Shown here piece after piece: positions 15,518-23,410 of a stretch of DNA of 34,906 nt. Numbering within the stretch: the first letter of the stretch is position 1; each line of letters opens with the position of its first letter. The notes under the pieces are model-generated. The model was not told the origin of the DNA. It saw only the letters and a list, made by a program, of their open reading frames with translations, and made no database searches. The position numbers and the translations under genes were made by a program. The stretch comes from an uncultured euryarchaeote (lineage in GTDB: Archaea > Thermoplasmatota > Poseidoniia > Poseidoniales > Poseidoniaceae), in contig CALCOP010000155.1 in the NCBI GenBank assembly GCA_937897365.1, forward strand, positions 1 through 34,906, read 5' to 3'.

Positions 15518-17506
15518 ATGAGGGAAAACTGGCCGCCGGCAAAAATCTCTCTCAACCCTGAGAAAAGAGTATTATTCCTCACAAAAGATCTCAACTTAAT
15601 CAAACAACAATTGTATCATGGATTAAATCTAAGGATGGAAGATTTGACTGTTGACGACTTATTGGATGATATCAATACCGACGTCATGACTCCAGCATGG
15701 GTTTGTTTCGACCACGACCCCTCGGAAATCGCAAAAAACGCTTATGCTGGCTTAATGCATAACGGCATCCGTGTGTTCAATGAAAATGCGCTCAAAAACG
15801 GAAACTTCGAAGTCATCGTATCGGGGCAACGAAAAGGGACGGGTTCTTCGAGAGAAACTGCACCACAGTGTGAGAGATGGGCTGGAATTAACATTGTTAT
15901 CGCTGCGTCATTTGCTCCAATTCATGGGCAGAACAACATTAACCTCGGCCAGTTAATGGGTGACCACGCTATGCTCGAACGATTACAAAATGGCGAGAGT
16001 ATTGATTTAGAAGAATTTACCTCACGATACGATGAAGTGACTCAAATCATTTTGCAAAAGGGGGGGTTGTTTCCTTTTGCTAAAGCACTCAAAAAAGGGA
16101 ATGTTGAATTGCCTGCGATCAAAACTCCCTCACGTCCAATGACAATGGCTGAGAAAATTATCGCTCGCAATCTTGTCGGGCAGAAACAAGGACAGTGCGT
16201 CAAACCTCACGATCCCGTTATCGCTCAAGTGCAAGGCGGGTATTCTCACGAGTTTACGACTGCTCAAGTTCACACATTCCTCAAAGAGGAATATGGTGAA
16301 GATTATACTTTACCAAACCCGAGCAAATTCGCTGTTTTTGAAGATCATTTACTCTATGCACACCACAACCCAAAATTTGTCAAGCACATGGATAAAGTTC
16401 AGACGCTCCGTGATCTACAAGTCGCCTTTCAAAAGCACACTTCTGTTCGAGATTATTCGGCGAAAAATGGTGTTTCACCAGGTATTTGCCATCAAGTTGC
16501 ACGAGAAGAATTTATTGAAGTTGGAGATTTTATTCAAGCGACAGATTCTCACACATGCATGGGTGGAGCAACAAATGCGCTCACATGGGGAGTTGGTGCG
16601 ACTGAATATGCGAACCTCATCAGCGCTGGATTTACTTTTGTCAAAGTCCCGGAATCTATTCGGTTTGAACTCATAGGCGAACTCGCGCATGGATGTACAG
16701 CAAAAGACGTCATTTTGTTTATTCTCGCAGACCACGCAAGGAAGGAATTGACACTCAATCGTAGCATGGAATTTGGTGGCGTGGGGATGGCAAGTCTATC
16801 AGTGGACGAACGAGCAACTCTGTGTAATATGGCAACTGAGTGTTCCGGTCGTACTGGAATTTGCGAAGCGGATGATTTGTTGTTTGAATGGATTATGAAA
16901 GCTCAGCCACATTTAGATCTTGAAACCCAAAAGTCACTCTCGGTTCATCCCGATGAAGGTGCTCAATACCACGGCGGCGTGCACATCATTGACATGTCAC
17001 TTATTCAGCCAATGGTCGCACATCCAGGCAACCCGAACAAAGGAATTCCAAGTGACCCTACCAACGGTGCGAACATCTCAGATATTGGAAGTGTCGCTAT
17101 TGACATCGCATATGGTGGCTCATGCACTGCTGGAAAGGAAGACGACGTTTCCTATTATGCAGTGGTTTGCCAAGCAGCAGAAGATGCTGGTTTAGTCGTT
17201 AAAGACGGCGTGGAATTTTTCATCCAATACGGATCTGGTATTGTGAAGGATTTGGCTGTCCGAAAAGGTTGGCACGACTTGTTTAAGCGCGTTGGTGTCA
17301 AACTCATCGATCCAGGGTGTGGTGCTTGTATTGGGGCAGGTCCCGGCGTATCGATTACTCCTGACCAAGTCACTGTTTCTGCTATCAATCGTAATTTCCA
17401 AGGTAGGTCCGGCCCAGGTAAACTTTACCTGGCAAGTCCGTTAACCGTGGCAGCTTCTGCATTCACCGGAACAATTTCATCGTGGCACGCTGATTTGTTT
17501 AATTAA
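15518..17506 (+). CDS. Aconitase-superfamily hydro-lyase, single chain with N-terminal swivel domain
   Basis: 662 residues. The swivel (LeuD-like) domain comes first: DDINTD at 50-55 and KGTGSSRE at 106-113, which bind substrate. The catalytic (LeuC-like) domain follows with TDSHTCMGG (342-350) and the [4Fe-4S] ligands C535 (GGSCTAGKED), C600 and C603 (DPGCGACIG). All three Cys are present, so the enzyme should be active. Classical aconitase A has the swivel at the C-terminus and IPM isomerase has it on a separate subunit; this order resembles AcnB without its HEAT domain. Substrate (citrate, isopropylmalate, homocitrate) cannot be read from sequence. GGGGGAGG lies just before ATG 15518. No leu or TCA genes are adjacent. 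Confidence 0.85.
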   Translation: MRENWPPAKISLNPEKRVLFLTKDLNLIKQQLYHGLNLRMEDLTVDDLLDDINTDVMTPAWVCFDHDPSEIAKNAYAGLMHNGIRVFNENALKNGNFEVIVSGQRKGTGSSRETAPQCERWAGINIVIAASFAPIHGQNNINLGQLMGDHAMLERLQNGESIDLEEFTSRYDEVTQIILQKGGLFPFAKALKKGNVELPAIKTPSRPMTMAEKIIARNLVGQKQGQCVKPHDPVIAQVQGGYSHEFTTAQVHTFLKEEYGEDYTLPNPSKFAVFEDHLLYAHHNPKFVKHMDKVQTLRDLQVAFQKHTSVRDYSAKNGVSPGICHQVAREEFIEVGDFIQATDSHTCMGGATNALTWGVGATEYANLISAGFTFVKVPESIRFELIGELAHGCTAKDVILFILADHARKELTLNRSMEFGGVGMASLSVDERATLCNMATECSGRTGICEADDLLFEWIMKAQPHLDLETQKSLSVHPDEGAQYHGGVHIIDMSLIQPMVAHPGNPNKGIPSDPTNGANISDIGSVAIDIAYGGSCTAGKEDDVSYYAVVCQAAEDAGLVVKDGVEFFIQYGSGIVKDLAVRKGWHDLFKRVGVKLIDPGCGACIGAGPGVSITPDQVTVSAINRNFQGRSGPGKLYLASPLTVAASAFTGTISSWHADLFN

Positions 17507-17560
17507 AACGAAAAGTTTGACCACCGTTCAAAAAGCGAACGAACGATGACATTTGTCTTA

Positions 17561-17570
17561 GACATTTAAG
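17561..17570 (+). promoter_or_regulatory. Putative TATA box of the topoisomerase VI operon
   Basis: GACATTTAAG is the most TATA-like string in the 144-bp gap. A start near 17593 would give a ~58-base leader. A small hairpin GTGGT-TGCAT-ACCAC (17585-17599) sits at that position. Confidence 0.3.
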
Positions 17571-17650
17571 AACCGTCGGTTTTGGTGGTTGCATACCACA
17601 TAGGCCCGATGTCATTCGGACAGAGGAGGACCTTTGCTGGAGGAATACCC

Positions 17651-19744
17651 ATGTCTGGCATCGCTCAAAAACTCGCCTCAAATCAAAAACAAGTTGCTAT
17701 CTCAGAGTTTTTTGAAAAGAATAAGCATTTTCTCGGATTTGATTCTCTTGCGCGTTCGCTTATTACAGCAGTAAAGGAAGCTGTCGACAATGCTTTAGAT
17801 GCATGCGAGGAAGCACGCATTTTACCTACAATCAAGATTCAAATTACGAAACTTGACACGAAAAAAGATATCATTCGCCTCGTTGTTGAAGATAATGGTC
17901 CAGGAATTCCTCAAAAAAGTATTGAGAAAGTATTCGGTCAACTTTTGTTCGGTTCTCGATTCCACGCTATACGACAATCACGTGGACAGCAGGGAATCGG
18001 TATCACCGGTGTGGTGATGTATTGTCAATTGACAACAGGGCGTACAACGCATGTCCGTTCAAAGATTGCAACAGAACCAACGGCTGCCTATGTCGACATC
18101 GGCCTTGACACCCGCAAAAATAAAGCTACAAAAGCCAATGCAGGACGAGAAATTTGGTACCACGAAGACGGAACTGGAAAGGAGCACGGTACAGAGATTA
18201 CCGCTGAAATGAAGGCGAAATATCAGAAAGGTCGGCAAAGTGTTTGGCAATATCTGCGAATGACAAGCATCGTTAATCCACATGCTGAGATTACTTTTGT
18301 CGACCCGGAGGGTGAAACACATCATTGGACTCGGGTCACTGAACGACTACCGACAAAGGTCGAAAGCATCAAACCCCATCCACATGGTATTGAACTGGGT
18401 CAACTTCAGAGAATGGTTGCAGAATCGAAAGACCTGAATCTCAACCATTTCTTACTCAATAATTTCTCAGGCGTCACCAACCGTGCTCGAAAAGAATTGT
18501 GTCAAGCGGCAGAGCTTGAAGGAACGCGAAAAATGAAGACGATTAAAGGCGATGATGTACGCGCCCTGTTGGAGGCTTTTCAGGGAGAACGGCACTTCAA
18601 TGCATTACCAGTTAAATTACTGAAACCACCAACAAACTGTCTCTCACCGATTGAAGAAATGTTGATCAAAAAAGGACTATCGAAAACTATCGACTCGCGA
18701 TTCGCTACCACTCTTACCCGCGTCCCTAGTGTAACACAAGGAAACCCGTTTCAAGTCGAAGTCGGATTAATCTTTGGAGGGACTATGGCGAGCGACAAAC
18801 CAGTCGAAATTCTTCGTTTTGCAAATCGAGTACCGTTGATGTATCAGCAGGGAGGTTGTTTACTCACGAAAGCGATTGAGAGTGTTGATTGGCGACAATA
18901 TGGATTGGAACAAGCAGGTGGAAAGGGCGTACCGAAAGGTCCAGCAGCAATTCTTGTACACTTAGCAAGCACCAACGTTCAGTTTACTTCTGAAGCAAAA
19001 GAAGCGTTGGCAGACAATGCCGAGGTGATGGAAGAAGCAAGAAAGGCAATGCTTGAGATGGGGCGCGGTTTAAGGAAACACTTAGAGAAGAAGAAGAAAA
19101 TGGCAAAAACCAAAGAAAAGTTTGAGCTCATCAATGATATTCTTCCAGCAATTGCTGAAAAATCCGCTCAAATTCTTGAACGTCCAATCCCCGAACTTTC
19201 TGGTTCTATTACCAAAATTATGTCCGCCGTTATTTCAGAATCAACAACTGAATGGAACAAAGAAACCAAACAAACCGATGTGGAAATTGTCTTGTTCAAT
19301 TACACGAGTCGTGTCCGGGCCTATACAATTCTTGCAACATGGCCTGAAAAATCTGGAGCCACCATGGAGAATAATGAAACTGGAGGGCGGAAGGAAGCAC
19401 TCGGAGTTTGGGCGTGGAAACTCGACTCTTTACAGCCAGGAGAGAAGACCACAATTTCCTACAGTTTAGGAGGGTTAGAACGCGGTGACTGGACGGATAC
19501 TGAAATCCTGTTTCGAGGTTCTCAAGACGTCATCGGTGCAACTAAAATGGATGAGAAATTCCTCCAAGAAATACGTCGTCAAGAGCAAATCATGGATGAA
19601 AACGGTGCTACAACCCCGCAAGAGACAAAGAACGAGGAAGCTGCGGAACCCCCGGAAAAGAAAGCTGAGTCTGTTGAAGAGAAAATTGAACCTACAGTAG
19701 CACCTCCAGAAGGCCAACGAACATTATTCGGAGGTGATGTCTGA
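17651..19744 (+). CDS. top6B: DNA topoisomerase VI subunit B
   Basis: 697 residues from ATG 17651, fixed by GGAGGAA eight bases upstream and by the family N-terminus (QVAISEFFEKNKHFLGFDS). GHKL ATPase motifs: E43 and N47 in VKEAVDNALDA, DNGPGIP (81-87) and GQQGIGITG (112-120). The H2TH segment and transducer domain follow. Beyond the core there is a beta-sandwich-like C-terminal domain and a last ~45 residues rich in E, K, A and P that look disordered. It dimerises on ATP to drive double-strand passage by the A subunit. The stop overlaps the top6A start by one base (TGATG), so the two are translationally coupled. Confidence 0.95.
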   Translation: MSGIAQKLASNQKQVAISEFFEKNKHFLGFDSLARSLITAVKEAVDNALDACEEARILPTIKIQITKLDTKKDIIRLVVEDNGPGIPQKSIEKVFGQLLFGSRFHAIRQSRGQQGIGITGVVMYCQLTTGRTTHVRSKIATEPTAAYVDIGLDTRKNKATKANAGREIWYHEDGTGKEHGTEITAEMKAKYQKGRQSVWQYLRMTSIVNPHAEITFVDPEGETHHWTRVTERLPTKVESIKPHPHGIELGQLQRMVAESKDLNLNHFLLNNFSGVTNRARKELCQAAELEGTRKMKTIKGDDVRALLEAFQGERHFNALPVKLLKPPTNCLSPIEEMLIKKGLSKTIDSRFATTLTRVPSVTQGNPFQVEVGLIFGGTMASDKPVEILRFANRVPLMYQQGGCLLTKAIESVDWRQYGLEQAGGKGVPKGPAAILVHLASTNVQFTSEAKEALADNAEVMEEARKAMLEMGRGLRKHLEKKKKMAKTKEKFELINDILPAIAEKSAQILERPIPELSGSITKIMSAVISESTTEWNKETKQTDVEIVLFNYTSRVRAYTILATWPEKSGATMENNETGGRKEALGVWAWKLDSLQPGEKTTISYSLGGLERGDWTDTEILFRGSQDVIGATKMDEKFLQEIRRQEQIMDENGATTPQETKNEEAAEPPEKKAESVEEKIEPTVAPPEGQRTLFGGDV

Positions 19745-20841
19745 TGTCGAGAATGCGAACCCCAGAAGAAACGAAAACAGCAATGCATGAAGTTGTAGAA
19801 GAAATGTATGACCGTATTGTAAAGGGGGAACCTCCAACGATGACTCTACCTGTTCGAACAAAGAACAACATCGGTTTTGACAAGAAACTGGGCGTTTACA
19901 AATACGGTAAAAAGAAATCAGTTCGAGATGCGACGAGTCTTGGTTCTGCGAAACAATTGCTTCGTGCCTTGCATGTTGTAGAGTTTATTGAAGAGATGCT
20001 CGATGCAGGAAAATCCTCGACGTTAAGAGAAATGTACTATATTTCAGAAGCTTGGGGAATGGGTAAATTTGGTAGCCAAAATGAATCAAATAACCTTGCC
20101 GAAGATTTAGAAATTGTAACGAAATGTCTGCGTGAAGATTTCAAGTTACGTCCAGAAGAAGACGGAGCTCGTATGATAGGAAACCTCACCTTACGAGAGA
20201 GAAACCGTCGTGGAGAGTGGATGCGAATCAATGCACGAGACGATGTTGGAGATTCTGGATATGGTGTGCCATACAATGTGGAGTTAGAGAAAATTGAATT
20301 GCTTGAGCACGACATTGATTTCATCATGGCCATCGAGACCGGTGGTATGTTTGACCGCTTGATAGAAAACGGATTTGATGAGGCGTATCGATGCGGCCTC
20401 CTCCACCTCAAGGGCCAACCGGCACGTTCAACCCGCAGAATAATGAAAAGAATGAGTGAGGAATGGGATTTGCCTGTTGTCGTTTTCCTTGACGGCGACC
20501 CCTGGTCGTTCAGAATTTTCGCCTCAATAGCTTATGGAGCCATAAAAACGGCTCACATTTCAGAATATTTAGCGACACCATCTGCAACGTATCTCGGTAT
20601 TACCGCAGACGATATTGTCGCATATGATTTACCAAGTGATGACTTATCGAAAAAGGATATTGAAGCACTGAACGCCGAGTTATCTGACCCAAGATTTGCT
20701 GACAGTTGGTGGCAAGAGCAGATTAACATGATGCTTGAACTCAACAAAAAAGCTGAACAGCAATCCCTGGCAAAATACGGATTGGATTTCGTAACTGAAA
20801 CATATCTACCTGAAAAATTAGCTGAACTCGGATTGGCTTGA
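19744..20841 (+). CDS. top6A: DNA topoisomerase VI subunit A (Spo11-like)
   Basis: 365 residues. The winged-helix 5Y-CAP domain carries the catalytic tyrosine in TLREMYYISEAWG; by alignment to Spo11 the second Tyr (Y99) is the nucleophile. The Toprim domain has E198 (IMAIETGGMF) and D250-x-D252 (FLDGDPWSF). It cleaves both DNA strands with 5' overhangs and covalent Tyr links. GGAGGTG at the end of top6B supplies the ribosome site. Length and motifs are complete and it should be active. Confidence 0.96.
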   Translation: MSRMRTPEETKTAMHEVVEEMYDRIVKGEPPTMTLPVRTKNNIGFDKKLGVYKYGKKKSVRDATSLGSAKQLLRALHVVEFIEEMLDAGKSSTLREMYYISEAWGMGKFGSQNESNNLAEDLEIVTKCLREDFKLRPEEDGARMIGNLTLRERNRRGEWMRINARDDVGDSGYGVPYNVELEKIELLEHDIDFIMAIETGGMFDRLIENGFDEAYRCGLLHLKGQPARSTRRIMKRMSEEWDLPVVVFLDGDPWSFRIFASIAYGAIKTAHISEYLATPSATYLGITADDIVAYDLPSDDLSKKDIEALNAELSDPRFADSWWQEQINMMLELNKKAEQQSLAKYGLDFVTETYLPEKLAELGLA

Positions 20842-20883
20842 CTCGCGCAAGGATTCATTGAGGATGAGGGCTGAGGGCTTACT

Positions 20884-21924
20884 ATGGCAGGAGAGGTTGC
20901 ACCACGGTCTCCTTGGGCCAAACGTTTAGCAATTGCAGGCGCACTTTTCCTCGTCTTCGGAGCGATTTTAATCAATTCGCAAAACGAAGCAATCGATTCC
21001 ATGTATGACCCAAGAGAGATGTCCCTGGCAGAACTCGGGGAGGGAAATGATCAAAACTTTGAGGTTGAAAAAGGGCAATGCTATATGGCAATCGTAAAAC
21101 AATCAAGTCCAGATGTCACCGTCAGTATAACACCCATCGTCGGTGGTTCAGATGCTGCAAGTGAACCTCTTGAACCAAAATCATGCTTCTCAGATTGGAC
21201 TCCGATGTCCAGTGATGGGACACGTTTCGTAATATTGGAACAGTGGGTGACTGAAGAAAAGAGCGAAATGACCGCCAGCAGTTCGTGTTCCGAAGATTCC
21301 TGTGAAGAATACACAGTTTGGATTACTCAAATAGAAGACACGTGGATGTTCGGTTTTTTTGAATTCCAGAATCTCGTTTTTGGCGTAGGAATCTGCTGCC
21401 TTGGCCTTGTTTTGTTGCCCTTAGCTGGACTGCTTGCTTATTCTGCGCGAAGTAACGCACTTCATGGTACAATCAAAGTTGTAGATAATGACGGGGTGTT
21501 GCTACAATCCTACGATAGCCAAGAAGATTTGATGGCTGCATTGAACGATTCGAACAGCCCGCTGTATCAGGGTGCGGCTACGAATGAACCCCAAGGCGGC
21601 ACTGAAGAGCAGGACGGCTTTGTCGACGGTTCAAGAGATGTTATGCAAGGAACCATGATGACCACAGAACAGGTCTACGGTTTCATGCGAGGGGAAATTC
21701 CCGAAACAACACAAAGGGTCGAGGACCCCTTTGCCGATTCACCCTCTCCTGTTCGGCAACCTGTCAAGAAAAAGGTCGCCAACACATCAGCTATATCTGA
21801 CTGGGACTCAGGTGGTGGAAGCGATGAACAGAACGAGCAAACTCGACCTAAAAAATCGAAACTCAAGGAAGCGAAAAAGGAAAAATCTGGAACAGATGAT
21901 TGGTCGCTTTGGGATGATATGTGA
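20884..21924 (+). CDS. Two-TM ectodomain protein with long acidic cytoplasmic tail
   Basis: 346 residues. TM1 is at 14-31. The ectodomain (about 32-160) holds four Cys (66, 101, 135, 140) that could form disulfides. TM2 is at about 164-186, followed by YSARSN and a 155-residue low-complexity tail with KKKVAN, SDWDSGGGSDEQ and a final DDWSLWDDM. The basic WAKR before TM1 implies N-in, so the tail is cytoplasmic. The architecture matches the genes at 4430-5488 and 21934-22548. It is 42 bp after top6A on the same strand, so transcription from the operon is likely, though a functional link is unproven. No family was recognised. Confidence 0.78.
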   Translation: MAGEVAPRSPWAKRLAIAGALFLVFGAILINSQNEAIDSMYDPREMSLAELGEGNDQNFEVEKGQCYMAIVKQSSPDVTVSITPIVGGSDAASEPLEPKSCFSDWTPMSSDGTRFVILEQWVTEEKSEMTASSSCSEDSCEEYTVWITQIEDTWMFGFFEFQNLVFGVGICCLGLVLLPLAGLLAYSARSNALHGTIKVVDNDGVLLQSYDSQEDLMAALNDSNSPLYQGAATNEPQGGTEEQDGFVDGSRDVMQGTMMTTEQVYGFMRGEIPETTQRVEDPFADSPSPVRQPVKKKVANTSAISDWDSGGGSDEQNEQTRPKKSKLKEAKKEKSGTDDWSLWDDM

Positions 21925-21933
21925 GGTTGAGAA

Positions 21934-22548
21934 ATGCGGGAAAGTTACTTTCGTTGGGGCGCTGGAATTCTCTGCTTACTGCTGTTAATTCTACCATCTG
22001 TTCTGCCACCACCAGTGATCGAAGACGGTGCTACAGAAAGTGCAATGCTCCCACCATGTGATGTTGATGAGGGACTGCCTTTCATTGAAAACGACGAGGT
22101 GACCTGCTATTGGGGGATGTCACAAGAAATTCTACCCCTGCCCGAAATTGTCGATGCTGTCGATGTGAAAGTTACAATTTCCTGGGAAAAAAGTGGCGTA
22201 TGGATAGGTATTGCAGAAGCAAGCGAAGCGAATAAATGTACGCTCCAGGATGGATATTATGAATGTGAGAAATACGCAGTAGAACTCGTGGATGGAGGGC
22301 CAAATTCAGGTAACAGTTTCACCTGGGACGCTTCAAGCGGTGATTACCGATTCGTTGCAGGTGGCGACGATACCCAAACATTGCAAGAGTTTGAAGTTGA
22401 ATGGGAATATGAAGCCTCATTTGAAATCTCTCCGGGTCTTTACTATGCCTTCGCCGTATTGCTTGGAATATATGCCAGCCTTGGAATCGCTGGTATCATG
22501 CACCTTATCTCAAAAATAGTCCCCACTGAAAAATCAAAAAACGAATGA
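21934..22548 (+). CDS. Two-TM ectodomain protein, short tail
   Basis: 204 residues. TM1 is at 7-27 and could also be read as an uncleaved signal anchor. The ectodomain (28-168) is beta-rich with four Cys (42, 58, 102, 111) and a SGDYRFVAGGDD / EFEVEWEYE ending like a jelly-roll or Ig-like sandwich. TM2 is at about 170-192, with a short basic tail. GAGGTTGAG lies just before ATG 21934, nine bases after the previous stop, so it is coupled to the upstream gene. No family was recognised; it is probably a partner or diverged relative of its neighbour. Confidence 0.78.
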   Translation: MRESYFRWGAGILCLLLLILPSVLPPPVIEDGATESAMLPPCDVDEGLPFIENDEVTCYWGMSQEILPLPEIVDAVDVKVTISWEKSGVWIGIAEASEANKCTLQDGYYECEKYAVELVDGGPNSGNSFTWDASSGDYRFVAGGDDTQTLQEFEVEWEYEASFEISPGLYYAFAVLLGIYASLGIAGIMHLISKIVPTEKSKNE

Positions 22549-22572
22549 AAAAATCCTTTTCATAGGTTTTGA

Positions 22573-22590
22573 TTGAAGCGACGCCTTCAA
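22573..22590. promoter_or_regulatory. Candidate operator: TTGAAG-N6-CTTCAA
   Basis: Perfect 6-base inverted arms with spacer CGACGC lie 29 bases upstream of the start of the ArsR-like regulator. Winged-helix dimers often bind such sites near their own promoters, so autoregulation is a fair guess. The half-sites match those at 10011-10026 and 10394-10413. Confidence 0.4.
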
Positions 22591-22618
22591 AGAGTCCCAG
22601 CCTCTAGGTAACTTTGAG

Positions 22619-23383
22619 TTGAGCAGTGTGGAAGATATTGATACCGCCCTAACCTTGCTTCAAAACAAGTTACGTCGCCGAATTCTCGAACGGTTAGTTC
22701 GAGAGCCGCATTACCCAATGCAACTTGCGGAATTACTCGATGTAAGTCAGCAAGCAATCGTCAAACACTTGAAGGAATTAGAACGCGGTAATTTCGTTAC
22801 GAAGATGAAAGTGGCAAGTGAGAAAGGAGGCCCACCGAGAACAATCTACAGCGTTCAACAATCGCTTTCACTGCGAATTGACCTGGGACCGGACCTCTTT
22901 CTTTGTGAACAAAGACAATTGCCTGCCGGAGGCCCAATGCGGCTCTCAAATCGATTACCGAATGCAACTGAAAATGTCGTTCAATCCGTCAGTGGAAGGA
23001 AGAAAATCTCAGTAGGTGAAGGCATGGCTCATATTCAACACTTGAACAGCATTCTTGAAGATATTGATTCACAGCGCGATGCTGTAATCGCTTTACATCA
23101 ACACATCCGCAATCGAATTTCTGCTGGAGTAGATTCTGACTTCGAACATTATGAGCAGCGAACTATGGTTCACAGCCTCATTGAAGCTCCTGAACGGAAA
23201 TTAGACCTCACAAATTTAAGACGCGAATTGCAAATCGGTCAATCCGAAATGGCAAACCTACTCGATGAAGTTCGAAACCGTCTTGAGCGGCAACTCTCTG
23301 ATCGTGCAGGTCAAATCATCGCTGCTCCAAACAACTCAAATCTGCGATTCTGGCTCGGCTCACTCCCTCAAAAGAAGAAGTGA
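22619..23383 (+). CDS. ArsR-like winged-helix transcriptional regulator
   Basis: 254 residues from TTG 22619; a GTG at 22628 is an alternative and no ATG is available. The N-terminal ~80 residues are a clear ArsR-type winged helix (LLQNKLRRRILERLVREPHY, then QLAELLDVSQQAIVKHLKEL and the wing GGPPRTIYSV). The remainder (about 90-254) is helical; its central part (MAHIQHLNSILEDIDSQRDA) is probably a coiled coil for dimerisation, and a possible second helical HTH-like segment (LDLTNLRRELQIGQSEMANL) follows. No metal-binding Cys cluster is seen in the HTH domain, so metal sensing is not supported. It converges on the giant surface protein gene with a 27-bp gap. Targets unknown. Confidence 0.82.
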   Translation: MSSVEDIDTALTLLQNKLRRRILERLVREPHYPMQLAELLDVSQQAIVKHLKELERGNFVTKMKVASEKGGPPRTIYSVQQSLSLRIDLGPDLFLCEQRQLPAGGPMRLSNRLPNATENVVQSVSGRKKISVGEGMAHIQHLNSILEDIDSQRDAVIALHQHIRNRISAGVDSDFEHYEQRTMVHSLIEAPERKLDLTNLRRELQIGQSEMANLLDEVRNRLERQLSDRAGQIIAAPNNSNLRFWLGSLPQKKK

Positions 23384-23410
23384 TTCATCTCAACGAGAGT
23401 CTCACCCTCA

